Source: Polyodon spathula (Eukaryota > Chordata > Actinopteri > Acipenseriformes > Polyodontidae). From it: DNA of 64,000 bases. The notes below the pieces were generated by a model that saw only the letters and a program-made list of their open reading frames with translations, was not told the DNA's origin and did not search any database. The stretch lies in NCBI RefSeq assembly GCF_017654505.1, contig NC_054547.1:30132846-30196845 (forward strand), read 5' to 3'. The position numbers and the translations under genes were made by a program. Shown here piece after piece: positions 1 to 13,659 of the stretch; the stretch's first letter is position 1, and every line of letters starts with the position of its first letter.

Positions 1-1300
1 GTATCTTTGCCAAATCACTTACCTGCTACCCATCTGCTTTTTGTAAGATGTAGACAGCATCATTAAAAATAAAAATAAAAAGGCCATTTCTTCTCCCCAT
101 TAACAGTGCCTCTTCCAAAATAATACATGAAGGACGTAGGTAATGTTGTAAATTAAAAGGTAAATTATGAGAAAAATCTAAGAAAGCCTTTCGGGTCGCA
201 GATTGATTCCTGAGACATACCTAATAATTGGACACTAGAGGGCTGATGTAAGGATAGGCGTAGTGCAAACATTTGCGGCTGCAAAATCTAAATTGCCTAG
301 TGGCCAGGGAATTATTTTGCACTGCAGCCTATGCAAGCTTTAGATCACAGTAAAATACTGAAAATGCACAAATGAGCTGCAATCATGATAATGCGGTTCA
401 CAATGAGCAAGGCCCGTGCATCTGGCTATTTTGAGAGCAGTAGGCACTGTACGAGATTTGTGGAGCATAAAATTCCAACCAAACTAAAAATATGTCAGAG
501 AAAGGGCATCAAAGTCCTCTTGTGCATGGAAAAGAAACATTTTCTGAGGAATAGCTGAGAGTCCTTACGGCTGAGGTCACTATGCTACCAAAGTGGCCAT
601 TATTGTCCTCTTGGTGTTAATCCCGGGACAGACGATGCGCGGCACTGCTGGGCATTTTCACGACGCAATACAGCTAGTCTGAACCCAGACACACAGGAGT
701 GGTATGCACTACACAACTGACTTTTCTTACAATATTGTACAAAAATTTAATGGTACAGTACAGTAGCTGTCAGTACCACACCACAGACTATATATTCTAA
801 TATCATTTACAAATATGGCCATATGTTTTGCGTCACCTTGAATATTAGGATGCATAATTTTAAAAAATTAAAAAACACTATATGAACACAATTTCTATGT
901 TTTATTTAACATCATGCAATCAAAGAAACTACTAAATGATATCGCAAAAGTCTAGCAGAAACTACAATAATAGTGTGGTACAGTATTTCAAAATTTGAAA
1001 TGTCACATTCTAAATTTTTGGAAAACTGCAAAGCGGCAAGTAATTAAATATATTAACGTAACATTATTAATTCTGTAGGGTGTGATGCCAAACTTTTGGC
1101 CATAGCTGTAATGCCCCCATATAATCTACTAAATAAAGACACTGGTTTGTTTATCAGAGTTGTTTTTCTGTCATGTATATGCAGGTGTATGAGTGATCAG
1201 CTTAGCAAAGAAACATACAATATGTTGCTGACAGCAAGAAGCCTAATGCTAAAGTGTTAGAAAATATATAATTTTACAGCGTTATTTAGTAAAACTAGTA
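1..1300. other. AT-rich sequence without a recognised feature
   Basis: No reading frame, RNA gene or known repeat was recognised. ACACTAGAGGGCTG at 232-245 is a weak CTCF-like match. Confidence 0.5.
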
Positions 1301-1327
1301 GTTAACTACAAAAATAATACAAAAATA

Positions 1328-1328
<1 letters not shown>

Positions 1329-1385
<57 letters not shown>
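1329..1385. repeat. AAT trinucleotide microsatellite
   Basis: About 19 units of AAT/TAA with no interruption. It lies in what would be the first intron of the candidate minus-strand gene. Confidence 0.95.
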
Positions 1386-1387
<2 letters not shown>

Positions 1388-1460
1388 GGTAAAATGTGAT
1401 AACAGCACCAAATTCGCTACAGGAAGGATGCCTATCAAGGGCAATGTACAAAATACTGAC

Positions 1461-1538
1461 CTGCTTGTCCTTGTACGAAATATGAGAGGGATCAAACACT
1501 TCTGGGTGCCTGGACACCTCCGTAGACAACAGTTTCAT
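1461..1538 (-). CDS. Possible first coding exon of an unidentified gene
   Basis: Reading on the minus strand from ATG at 1538, 26 codons run to the context AAGCAG|GTCAGT, a good 5' splice site in phase 0. The peptide begins MKLLSTEVSRHPEVF and ends SYKDKQ, a mixed composition unlike the low-complexity reading frames elsewhere. Immediately upstream on the same strand are the E-box CACGTG (about 1560) and the CCAAT box ACCAATCA (about 1585). If real, the gene runs leftward out of the window, in tandem downstream of neuroligin-1. I do not recognise the protein. The T at position -3 of the ATG is a poor initiation context. Chance is a real alternative, since a 26-codon frame ending at a donor-like site is not rare. 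Confidence 0.3.
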
Positions 1539-1554
1539 TTATGATTTTTCCTGG

Positions 1555-1605
1555 CAAGCACGTGTTGTCACCACTTGGCTGTGATTGGTTAATCCTCCGA
1601 CGGTA
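1555..1605 (-). promoter_or_regulatory. Candidate minus-strand promoter motifs: CCAAT box and E-box
   Basis: The palindrome CACGTG (1560-1565) and ATTGG (the reverse of CCAAT, within TGATTGGTTAAT near 1581-1592) lie 20-50 bp upstream of the candidate ATG at 1538. CCAATCA matches the NF-Y core, and CACGTG is bound by USF or MYC-type factors. There is no TATA box at the expected distance. The motifs are seen; their function is inferred. Confidence 0.3.
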
Positions 1606-1654
1606 CCGGGCGACAGGCAGAAAAATTCAATCAGGATTCCAGGGTTTCGAACCA

Positions 1655-3180
1655 GATTCTTTTCTGTTCCAGTTCGGCTCCGGTTCTGAAAGTTCCGAAC
1701 GGCTGATTTCGACGGTAGCCGACCCTGTGCTTAAAGTCGTAAGTGATTTAAAATCTTGCAACGCGAGTCTTTTTTTGAAAAGGGGTACAGCCTTAACAGG
1801 TTGTCAGACCTTTCATTTGTCATTCTAAATACTTATCTCTCAATGTCACATCCCCGCATCTCTCTAAATAATGTTTAAAACGATCCCTTTCGGGTTCTCT
1901 GTTGGTTGAGAGGATGGAGCAAGGACGTCACTTTTTTTTTTTTTTTTTTTTTTTGTATTCCCCTTGTATTGAGGTTCAGACTGAGCACATCTACTTAAAT
2001 GTATATTTATCCAATTATGCAAATGCAGTTTGTATTTAAAGTATTGTATTTATATGAAGTTGCGACCACTTTGTGTAGTCAGGCGATGCGACACGATGCG
2101 TTGCGTATAGCAAATAGTGAAGCTGCACAACCAGCTGTCTGCGTCCGACGTATCGCATTCACCTGCAACAGAAGTACTGCATAACCCAGGCTTATAGTTT
2201 TCCACAATTCTGAAACAAACAACATGTTGTAAAGAAAGCCTCTGTAAACTTATGTTGTCTGGTGCATTTGTTCTACAGAAAACATGTCACTCATAATTTA
2301 TTTTTGTATTTTAGCTGTCACCGATTTACATTGCTTTCTCAGCTATCTCATTCGCTGACTTATAAAGCTACACATAAATGCTGTGTGAAACAACCAAACA
2401 ATTTAAAGATACTCGCAGATCTATATTTTTAGTTCATTATAATGCACATTTTAAAGGAAATGAAGGAACCGCCTAATCAAAACTGTTTTTATATACAGTT
2501 TCAAGATTTCACTGACTTTTTCAATTCATGATTTTCACCATTTCTGTGACCTCAGTGACAAAATCGTAGCCTTACGTATAAACACTTTATTATTAAGAAC
2601 TAAGGGGAACATGGTTATCATTGCTATGCACATTTCAGAGTAAGACAACTTCTACATCCTTCTTTTGGATGTACCAATGAAAATGAAACACACATGTTTA
2701 CAGCTTGTTTTCTGTGTGCATAACTAATAACAAGTTAATAACAGTACCTGTTTATTCTGAGTGATCACGTAACATGGATCCGGAAGATGATAGCCCGAAC
2801 TGAAGGCACATTTAATATAATGCGATTTGATTCGCTGCTGGCTACTCCGAAAAAGCAAGCTAAATGTAATGTTGAATTTCATTAGCTGGCTGGGATGTAA
2901 TGCTTTGTCGTTGACCACTGGGGTGTAAGACCATGGGAAGAGCATTTGTTTTTTAATTATTGTATGCTTGAAAACAGTGGAAAGAGACCGAGAGAACAGG
3001 TTGAAAGAGAACAAAAAAAAACCCCAAAAAACGCTATTAACCAATAAACTAAATCTTGAATATTATTTTCTTTCTAAAATGTAATAAATAATTGTATTTC
3101 TTTTTCTGTTTCTGTTCCATGAAAAACTTCAGGGTTTTTTTCATTTATCGTTCTGGTTCCCGTTCCGTTCCGAATCCGTG
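1655..3180. other. Stretch bounded by similar GTTCC-rich segments
   Basis: TTCTGTTCCAGTTCGG at about 1661-1676 and TTCTGGTTCCCGTTCCGTTC at about 3151-3170 are similar and in the same orientation, each preceded by CAGGGTTT. They may be direct terminal repeats of an unidentified element of about 1.5 kb. The interior has a T-run (1931-1954) and no recognisable protein. Confidence 0.25.
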
Positions 3181-6100
3181 CTAGATTTGATTTGAGCGGC
3201 ACAGTGGGACTTATCTGTCCAACACCATATGAAAGCAATGGCAGCGATACAGGGGGTAAAATCCCTGTGTGTCACGCCGCGCCTTTCTGTCCCAGGCTTT
3301 ACCATGAGGACAGTCAACCAGGTGATGAAAAGGTGAAATTCCGCCAATTAGGTCTAGGATGACCAGTGGAGTGAGACAATAAGGCCTTACCCCCGAATCC
3401 TCCGGCATCCCAAACAAAGTGACCCTGGGTTTGAATATGCAGGGTTTTCTCCGTCTTGCCGTTTTCCTCCAAAGGTTTTCCCGCCTGTCCTCAACAAGAG
3501 CTAAGCCGCATCAGGAAGTGTACCACACATTCATCCTGAGGCCAACGGCAGGCCTTGTAAGTGGAGGTGCAAAGTTTTTGGAGGGTCAGCAATTGTCCAG
3601 GTGCAAGGCAAAATCCTTAATTCTCATTATAACGTTTGCGCCTTAGAATTCCCTGCCAATTCCATGCTCTTTTCATAATTTGAATACATTTCAATATCAT
3701 TTAAACAGATTAATGATGGCAAAGTGCTAGTTTGATAGCAGGTGTAGAATGCCAGATGAAACGCATTCTTTACATACGCAGCATTTTTAGTCGCCAGTAA
3801 AGTCCCACTTTATGGCCGTTAAACACTTTGCACGTATCTTACATCAGCCCCTAAATTTTATGGATTTTTAATTTTTTTCTTAGAAAGCTGCTGGGTTGCA
3901 AACAGTATAAAGGTATGGTTAAGATATAAACATCAACACTACTTGGCTAGTGATCCTTGCTGTAAAAAAAAAAAAAGAGATTTACAAAAATAATGCGATC
4001 ATAAAACTCAATCAGGGACGTGACCAAGGTGGACATTGCCGTCTGGCACAGAAGCAGCTATCAAACAAGTTGAAAAATGTGTCATATATTCAAGGACATA
4101 TTTTCTGATGGACTTATGTAAGCCATGTTGTTTGGTTGTAAAATGTAAAAATATGCAAACATCAATGAACGTGATGGCTGTCCAGCTGTCACTATGCACT
4201 TTGGTTAACAATTCTGCAATGTGAAACGCCGATCTGTTCCTTCATCTGCACATTACTAGAGAAAACCCCATTACATGCATAAGATCCCAAGGACCTGTTG
4301 CAATAAAGTACTACGTTTAGAAGACTGCACACCACTGCAAGGTTTATTATACTTTCTTTTGAGTGTCTTAATTTCTAACAAAAATAAAAGATGAAAACAC
4401 AAATAAGAAATAAGTCTAAATTGAAATGTCTGTGAAAAAAAGTACTAAATTAAGAGAACACACACACACACTGAAAGGATGACTTCAATGGTTCAATACA
4501 AAAGATATGGAAAAAATCAACCTTTACATAACCCAATCACACAGGCATACTGAATTGCCCAGCACAACTGTTTTCAATTAAATTCTACATGCAAATATAA
4601 TTCCCACAGTATGGAAATTCATTGTCAAGATAATTGTTGCAGAACTACTGCAATTATTGTTGTCATATAAGTGCAGGCTTTTTTTTTTTTCAATTGACAA
4701 AAAAAAAACAGTAGGTTCAACAGAGGCTTATAATGAAAAAAAAATAAAATGCAACTGCAAAATGGCCCGCTTGGTAGACAGGCAGACAAACAGACGCAAC
4801 TTATCAAAAGGAAGACTTGCATGATGCTTTTGAATACAGTACTCACATCTCATATAAGCATAACATATCTGACACCAGTCAAGACATTTACTATTATTAA
4901 CAAATGGTGTGCTTGTATTTTCCAAAATATAAAATGGTTGCTATACATTGTTTTTAAATAAGTGACAGTGTCTCATTAATATTGTGTTACTGCTTTTGTA
5001 TTTTTTCCCTTTGCCCATATTCAACTAATTTAGTTCCCCAACCATTCTGTTTGTGTGATAGCTACCCACATTACCCTTTGCCCTTGAATGCACATAATTC
5101 CCCATCTCCATTTCCTCCTCTAAGAATTTCATATTATCAAGGTTTTGCGCATTTTAGACAAATCCCACATTACAGGCAACATAGATATCTAAACCAAGAT
5201 ATGTCCAGGCTGTACAACAATCCTTCATTGTAAATACATTCTTAACATGTATAAAACACAATAAATCAGCTGGAGGGATGCCACTGAAGTCATCACCAGG
5301 TTTACTTTTTTGGTTGGATATATCAATTTTGCAGCCCTCCCATGCCACAATAACCTTAATCCATACATGAAAAAAAACAATGGTACAACACTGTCCTACT
5401 TGAGATGCTTAGCTTGTCGTTTGGGGGGGTCAAGTGGGTTATTTCACTGAATGAAAGACTACAGTAGACAATTTAACCAATTTCATGATGACAAGAAAGA
5501 TCACAATTTAAATATCTCATTCATCTACACACTTAGAAAACTTTTACTTCAACTCAACACCCCCATTAATCAGAGCAATGAACAATGCGCTAAATAAGGG
5601 GCCTAAACAGTGGCTGCTGTCTGTAAACTCCATCTTAAACATTAATAATTATAATAGGAATGGTACTCACAGATCCATGTGCAAAATGAAATGCTCTGAG
5701 CTCCTGCATTTTAGATATAATCTTAAAATAGCCCAGGCCTCGAACTTGCTTATTACGTGTGAAGGAACTCCAGAATGTTAAATCAAAGCCAGCATTTCCA
5801 TGATATAGGTTAACCATTAAATAAAAAATAAAGCGTCTTCACCTGCAAAGTGCTAAGAATAATAAGCTCAAAGGAGTGACCTTGGTTGGAGCTGTGTTAA
5901 ATTGGCCAGCACATTTTTTTTTTTTTTTGCAAGGTATCACTGTTATTAACCCACAATATTTCCATTTTACTTTGTCATTGATGCTTGGCAGGTTATAATT
6001 TCTATTTTCTCACTTGGGTAAAGCTCACTCAACTAAAGATTATGGAGATAGAGGTGGTGAATTTTTACAAAGTGCTTCCTTTTATTCCTGTAATGTGTGA

Positions 6101-6507
6101 ATATAAATAAAAACAGACGCCTTTATAAACCAGTTTAGCAGTGAGGCAGAATAATGCATAGTGTGCTTCAGTGCAGTCTAATTTACGACTGTGCCTATTA
6201 AAAATAATTTAAATTCCACATTTCAATTCACTAGTGTTGTCAGTTTAATTTGATGATTAACGGGGCACACCCTTGAATACGAAATCAAAAACAAGACACT
6301 TTTTATTTGATTTTTTGTGCTTGATCAATATAATTTTTATTTTAAAGAAATGAGTATGGTGGTCGGCAAATGTCTCCCTCCAATGAAAGGGTTTTGAGTG
6401 AAGATACAAAGTGCACTGACAAGTTTCTGTCTAAACTGCGCCTTCAAAATGCCTGGATGCCTAGCTTTCAGTTATATATATAAACCATGGCAGGCCATGG
6501 TATGATA
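3181..6507. other. Noncoding sequence, no feature recognised
   Basis: 3181-3650 is of more even base composition than its surroundings and may be an old repeat, but I do not recognise it. The rest is AT-rich with short homopolymers. Confidence 0.4.
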
Positions 6508-6541
6508 CAGTGCCTTGCAAAAGTATTCAAACCCTTCCTAT
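6508..6541 (+). mobile_element. Tc1-like terminal inverted repeat, isolated left end
   Basis: TACAGTGCCTTGCAAAAGTA TTCAAACCC is a typical Tc1-like terminus following TA. It runs into a GT microsatellite after about 30 bp and no matching right end was found. It differs after about 12 bp from the terminus at 12717. Confidence 0.6.
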
Positions 6542-6542
<1 letters not shown>

Positions 6543-6637
<95 letters not shown>

Positions 6638-6653
6638 CCATATATATATATAT
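6543..6653. repeat. Compound GT/AT microsatellite
   Basis: A GT tract, an AT tract, a second GT tract and a second AT tract in succession. Translations across it are low-complexity artefacts. Confidence 0.95.
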
Positions 6654-7218
6654 GGATGAAGGCTATATTTGCATCTTGAGCAATTCGAAAAAAAGGCATG
6701 ATGACAAGAAGTGACGTCAAAAAGTGATAATTCCTCTAGAGGAAAATATACTTGAACTTTGACCCATTCAACTCCTCAAGACCATCACTTTCAATTCAAA
6801 CATAAAATGTCTCTTCTCAATCACTCGACAACACCCAAAGTACAGAAATGTTCATTAATGGTCAACAAAATGAGAATATGTTAAAAAAAAAAAAAAATGA
6901 TGTAAAGCTGGTACATTCATCTCTCAGAGAAACTGGAGAGGAATGGGAAATTAAAACAAGGTAAAGACAATCATCCAAACAAAGCTGAAGCACTAACGGA
7001 CAATTGTCACTGAAACCCTACTTTTAAAAAAACCCACCTGTAGTGCTGAACCTCGTCTTCTTTAATATTAGCATCACAACGGTACCCATGTGTTATAAAA
7101 AATAATAGATGGTCTTCAGTGAGCTACGTCATAAATCCCAAGACCGAAGGTCGAGGACTTTATAAACTGTCACAGAAACCCAAGATCGAATTGTTTTCCT
7201 GTAACTCTTTGAAGAGGC

Positions 7219-7220
<2 letters not shown>

Positions 7221-7251
<31 letters not shown>
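7221..7251. repeat. AT microsatellite
   Basis: About 15 AT units abutting the inverted-repeat element at 7252. Confidence 0.9.
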
Positions 7252-7255
<4 letters not shown>

Positions 7256-7372
7256 AAGGGTGTCCATATATGTCGAATATACAGACACCTCGGGGTGTTG
7301 TGAGGCATGAGACAAAGTCGAGTCTGTATATTCAATGTTCAGTGTGCACGGATGCCCAGAAGGGCCTTATTG
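7252..7372. repeat. Short inverted-repeat element, about 120 bp
   Basis: CAATAAGG at the left and CCTTATTG at the right are inverted. Further in, GAATATACAGAC (7277-7288) pairs with GTCTGTATATTC (7322-7333). The element could fold into a two-step hairpin or be a small MITE. An AT microsatellite abuts its left end. Confidence 0.55.
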
Positions 7373-7597
7373 CATTTATAATCCAGGTCAAACAGTGGAC
7401 TTGAAATAAAAAAAAAAGCATAAATCATGTGCAAAAAATTATTCATTTTTTTTAAATTAAATATCCTTACAATAAAGTAGTCCAATTTATAATTTTGAAC
7501 TACTCACTAAGTTAAGCTGAGTAAATTAATTGTATTGGAACATGCTAAATAAAGTGCACCGGTATTGATGATATTGTGGACACGGACCATTGAAAAG

Positions 7598-7618
7598 ATA
7601 CACCAGGGGGCGGAGTTA
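7598..7618 (+). promoter_or_regulatory. Candidate CTCF-binding site
   Basis: ACACCAGGGGGCGGAG matches the vertebrate CTCF core motif (CCACCAGGGGGCG type) at all but the first core position. The surrounding 150 bp is richer in GC than its neighbours. Binding is inferred. Confidence 0.45.
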
Positions 7619-7744
7619 CTCTTTTTCCCTGTCACTGACAGTGCAGACCTGTTTGAACAGAACAGACGGGAGGAATAAAAATAAATACAACGACAACTCG
7701 GATTTCAGTAATTTTTCAAGGTATGTGTCTGAGAGGGATGGAAA

Positions 7745-10363
7745 ATGTGCAGAAGTGTATTTTTTTTAATTTTTATTTTTTTAATTTTTTATCTTCCAGT
7801 TCATTTAATTGTTCTTCATCCAAATTGGCATGTCTACTTACTACTTTCGGATTTTTAAAGGCAGGTGATTGGTAACTCAGTTTCATAGTTACAGCTATAC
7901 ATCTGTAACTGTAAAAGCAAGATGGCTACCATCCGATACTGTTAAATTCTGTGAGGCAGCGCAGTGATTTAGAATATGTGACAAGGCTCCAACTGTCCGT
8001 ATCCATCCACTAGACAGACTACTTGTTTCACGTTCCATTGCCAGCCCTGGGTTATATATATGTAACCTTGCACATGTGTTAGGTGAATATTGCATTGATA
8101 CACATTGAATATTGCACAGGTGATTGACATGCTCCCAAATAAGCTTATGAATAAATGGGGGTCCATGTCACCCTGCAGAGTTAGATCCAACTTAATTCAC
8201 CCTAGTTCACATCAAACTATGTACCTTAACTATGTGTTAATTGAATGTACAATTTGTTATGTTAGATCTGTTTAGAGCAGCTAGACCCAAGATTAAGGTA
8301 ATTCAAACATGTAATACCTCTGGTCATACCCTAGATTTTCAAAAAGGTTTGATCTAGTCGCTGTAGTGTTTATCCACCCTTTTCTAACTTTGCTAGAGTC
8401 ATTACCAGTACTGTGACTGAATTAGAAGGTAAAATTAAGCATCACTTCTTCTAACCAAACTTTCTAAAAATAAAAAAGCTCAGGATCTATATTACAAGTT
8501 TAGTATTATTTTATGAGTAAACTGGGGAGGTACAAGTTAAATAACAGTAAACATATGATAAAAAAAAAGGTAAACTTGGCACAATCGATCCACATTTTAA
8601 AACGTAAGCATGCTAGTAAGGGGGTTAAGTTGGGGGCCTGCAGATGAACTCATCAAGTGGGAATCTTCTTGAAAGTGTTGAAGGAGTTAGGATTGATGTA
8701 ATTTAGTTCTATCATACAAACTTGAACCCACTGTTCCCTGCAAAATGTGTGCCACCAGCTGTCATTTCCCAGCTAAGCACATAGCTCTATCTCTCGCAGC
8801 CAGCCTGTATCCCTCCAGACCCTGACCTCCAATGTAACAAAGCCACTTCTGCTGCATGGTCCAAGAGAGAATCGTTGCTATGCAAAAAGAGTCCTAAGAG
8901 ATACAAAGGACGCATTAATTTGGGACTACTTGTACTGTAGATGTAACTTTCATATGGCATTTTCTTTTTTTTTTTTTATTCTTTTTTTTTTAACATTTTT
9001 TAAATGTATTTTGCAGATTTAATTTACATGATTTACATGATTTACATAATTTACATTTTACATTTACTATTTTTTATGAGTAAGAGCTGGCAAGTACACC
9101 TAGTTCTTCCTATTAGTTTTCACTCATTTGTTTTCCTTCCCCAAGATTGTGGATAAGCGCAAGTATGGTTCATATTTTGATGTGACAATAATACGCTGCA
9201 TACAAATCTTCAAAATGCGTAACTTTTGTATGGGTGAGATTTTTGTATATAAAAATAAAAGTAAAACAATAAATCATATGCAAAGTATCAAGGTCCTCTC
9301 CTCTTAAAACCAGACCAAATGTGGATGCAAACAGGCCACATTCTGTTTCTAAATTCGCAACCAGTTGGCAAGCTCGGTGCTCACAGGCCCTTATATTGTC
9401 AGTGGACCTTTTCACTGCAGGGTTCCCATTGTTATTCCTAAGTTGCTTTACCGGAGTTGTTTGTTAGGTGTTTAGATGTTGGACAAAAGTGAAATAATAA
9501 GATCTGAGATGTACCTAAAGGCATATCAATAAAACAGCATAAGGACACCCAGCCAAATTTTCAGGGAGATTTGTCAATAAGACGCTTCTACTTTTCTTCT
9601 TGTTCTAAATAATCATCTCAACTTCAAACACATAAGAAAGATTTTAATGAACAATCAATTTCCACAAGTGTAAATGTTTTCCTGAAATGATGACGATAGG
9701 ACATACGAATAAAATGAAAAAATGAAGCCCTTCCAGTAGTTCTGTACCTCTCGAAAATAGCTTCTCCTGCATTTGTAGGGTGTGACACTTTTAAAGTGTA
9801 TTTCAATGGTGAAATGTCAGGGTATTTAAAGAAGGGGTTTGATTTGTTTCAAATTGCTTCTAATATGTAAACAGCACCAGTAGTCCAAAAGTAGAAACAT
9901 TTCAAAATTGGGCTCTACTGGTATGTAAACAAGCACCATGTCCAATAAAACAAGTGAGTTTTAAAAATTGTGTCAACTACAGGCTATTAAACCAACATCT
10001 TAATTGTGAATTACATACTTCCTGTGAGCATTAGTATTAAACCTAAATCCTTAAAAACTGTCACTTTTAAAAAGCTACCAACTTCCAAAGGAGAAGCAGT
10101 CTGTCACTTATATACAGGCTACATTACAGTTTGCAGTGATTTATACCGGATATTCTAGTGGGCAACATTAGGCTGCATCATCAATTATGTAAGTGCCACT
10201 AGAAAGTGGATTATTTCTAGTAATCCACCACTCTTGGGTAATGTCTCCCATTTATTCCACACACGGACACAGGTTCAGCTGCCAGTCTTGCAGTGTAATT
10301 AAACAATAATGATGGATGGATCTTCATCAGCTCTGCTTTCCCTCTGACTGGTCGAGGTATCTA
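7745..10363. other. AT-rich sequence, no feature recognised
   Basis: No convincing coding frame or recognisable repeat family. There are homopolymer T stretches near 7760-7790 and 8965-9000. Confidence 0.45.
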
Positions 10364-10845
10364 CCATGTATCAGTGGCGGCTCATCCATACGGGCAAGTT
10401 CGACAGAGCCTCGTTGAAAATCCAAAAAAAAAAGAAAAAATATATTTATATATTTTTAATTTAACTAATAAATATGTCAATATTAATAATTGCATATTAC
10501 TAGGACAGTTAAGCATGACATGTAGTTATAAGTTAACATAGTTCTACAAGAGGCACTGATCAGAACTCGTTGTGAAGCGAGTAAACGTGCAGCAGCAGAA
10601 ACCGGCAGATTGCAATACATGAATGCGAGGCTTAACTAATACATCTCTAGCACCGCCTCGTAAAGCGCCCTGGTTACCATGGTAACTAACACTCAACATG
10701 TGTGCATTTCCGTTGCCTACCACACCGTGAGAACGCTACAAAGTCATTAGAGGGGGAATGTGATGAGGGCTGATTTGCAGCAGCAGCAGTGACAGTAGGC
10801 CTACTGAGAACATTTTAGAAGACAGCTGAGGAGGAAAGTGACTGA

Positions 10846-12045
10846 GTGACTAAAATAAAGAAAAGGGGCTTTTCTGCCAGATCGCTAGAGGAACAGCGTG
10901 TAATTATAAAAGAAGGTAGGGAAACACCAGCACTTGATTCTCTTAAGAAAGATGGCAAGACAACCTGGTATGACATTCATACATGGCTTTCAGGCAGTGC
11001 TGTTACTAACAAAATATATTGTTGGCCTTGTTTATTGCTGTCAACGAAAAAAATGTTTGGTCTGGTGAAAGCTTCGCTGACTGGAAGAATTTATCGAGAA
11101 GTTTAGCCTGTCACAGCTCGTCGCAACAGCACATTTGCTTTGTCATTTCTGTAATGTGTTTAGAGAGGGAAAGCAGCATTTCTTCAATTGACACTTAGCG
11201 AGCAGAGGCGCCTTGCACTCTTGCAGCACAACAAGAATGTAAGGGAGAACAGAGAGATTTTGAAGCAGATTATTGACATATCTGTTGTTTTATCACGCCA
11301 GGAATTGGCTTTTCGTGGTCAACGTAAGACGGAGGATTCTGTAAACCAGGGAAATTTTAGGGAACTTTTTAATAATTTTTTTCGTCATGAGGATTACTGG
11401 CAGAAAAATTCAGCAGTTTTTTTCAGGTTTGTCTAAAACCATCCAAAAGTAACTGATTGACTGCGTGGCTGATGAAATAACATCCTACATTGACCGCGAG
11501 ATTGGAGAAAGCAGCTTCTCTGCTTGTGAGATAGATGAAACAATTGACATTTCTAAACTAAGCCAGCTTTCGATTGTGTTACGTTATGTGGATGGGAAAG
11601 GCTGTCCATGGGAGAGATTCATGGGTTTTAAAGATGTCAGCGCAGCTCGGAATGCAGTTGCCTTGAAGCAAGTGATGGATTCACCCTTTTTGAAATGCGA
11701 CTACAAAAGGAAACATGTGCCTCAGTCGTATGACGCCGCTGTGGTCATGGCTGGTAAGCTGGGAGGTCTGCAAGCCCTGGTTAAAAAAGAGGCTCCCCAA
11801 GCTCTGTTTGTGAATTGTTTTGCTCACAGATTAAATCTAGTTCTCCAGCAAGGGACTCAGTGTATAAAACAAACGCATACCTTTTTTGCAACCTCACAAG
11901 GCTTCCCTGCATTTTTTACATGCGCAAGCAAACGCAGTGAGCTGCTGGAGCGAATCATGGGCAGACGAATCCCGACCCTGTGTGCAGTTCAATGGACATC
12001 TAGCAGCAGAGTTTTACATGCCATCGTCTCAGAAAGAGATAAACT
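10846..12045 (+). pseudogene. hAT transposase, N-terminal and central part (broken)
   Basis: Three successive open segments (10846-11106, 11188-11436, 11465-12049) in different frames give pieces of one transposase. The first holds WYDIHTWLSGSAVTNKIYCW, the TTF/BED-like zinc-finger region typical of ZMYM1-like hAT proteins. The second holds LSEQRRLALLQHNKNVRENR. The third holds the start of the RNase H-fold catalytic domain: DETIDISKLSQLSIVLRYVD, then SYDAAVVMAG and FVNCFAHRLNLVL. In active members this block reads DETSD; here it is DETID. The frames are separated by stops and frameshifts, so no functional protein is made. The 3' edge at about 12045 runs straight into Tc1-like sequence. Confidence 0.85.
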
Positions 12046-12717
<672 letters not shown>

Positions 12718-12719
12718 TA

Positions 12720-13203
12720 AGAATTGGTGATCTGCGTAAAGAAGAGCAGTTCAAACAGGTGTTTAATACTGCTTCCGCTGCCCTCGCTGACTAACCTTCA
12801 CCTCCAAAAAGCCGCAGCCTGGAAATCAGATCCACTGAAGATGTTCAGAACATGTATTTGTCACTGTACAATAACATCGTCTATAACATCGTTGCACAGC
12901 TTTCTCGCAGGTTTGCTGACATCGTTTCTCTTCAGTTCCTTGAACTGTCAGACTCATCAAAATTTACAGCTTTCAGCAAGTAGTTTCCCACAGCTGCTTT
13001 TAACTCCCTTTCCGACACATATGGCAGCTACTTTGATTTAGATTGAGTTTCCAAGTTTCAGAACCATTCTGTTAGCGACATCCTGCAGTTAGTCAACAAA
13101 TCTGGCGTTCTTGATGTTCTGGAGAAGCAAGACAACTGGTACGATGACATCATCACACGCTTTGCTTCAAAAAAAGAAAGACGGATTGACCTTTATTATT
13201 AAT
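12720..13203 (+). pseudogene. hAT transposase, C-terminal part (broken)
   Basis: Directly after the nested Tc1-like end, transposase-like sequence resumes in several frames. The last recognisable piece reads RFASKKERRIDLYY before a stop near 13203, matching the usual KKERR-type C-terminus of this hAT group. The segment that normally carries the hAT dimerisation motif is too degraded to place. It ends about 55 bp before the right inverted repeat, which supports these two parts being one element. Confidence 0.6.
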
Positions 13204-13267
13204 AAGGTAAAGGGGGGATGCGCTTGCCTCACCCATCGAAAAAGTCACGAGCCGCCACGTCTTGTAT

Positions 13268-13659
13268 ATCAAAGTATACTATAAAAAGCTTATTTTAATT
13301 TTCGAAAAAAGGATACGTTACATAGCTTCCATTTTTAGAACTCTTTCTTGTTTTTAATATTATTCCAGAACATTTGTAAAGATTGTGCATGCCAAGTTCC
13401 CTTTTAATTAGAGGCAGCTGGTTAAATGTGGGAAATCGCTTGGAGAGTATGGCTCAGCCCCCTCTGAGAGTATAAGGTAGCAAAAGGATTGTGTTTTCCA
13501 TTTTTCACTTTGTATTTCCTGGATGAACAAAGACTATTGTGGGTTTTGTTTGTTTGTGGGTTTAAGATTATCCTCAGGCTGTACCATCTCTGATCTGGCG
13601 ACTTTGCAAACTTCTGGGTTTACAATGTATTAGAATGTGGCAGTTACTGTATAAGCTAT
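13268..13659. other. Spacer between the hAT element and the integrase remnant
   Basis: It may hold decayed retroelement sequence belonging to the integrase relic that follows, but no motif is clear. Confidence 0.35.

Noticed and set aside
7560..7725. Possible noncoding first exon ending TTTCAAG|GTATGTG on the plus strand
   Set aside because: A single donor-like site without an identifiable partner exon, frame or core promoter is not enough.
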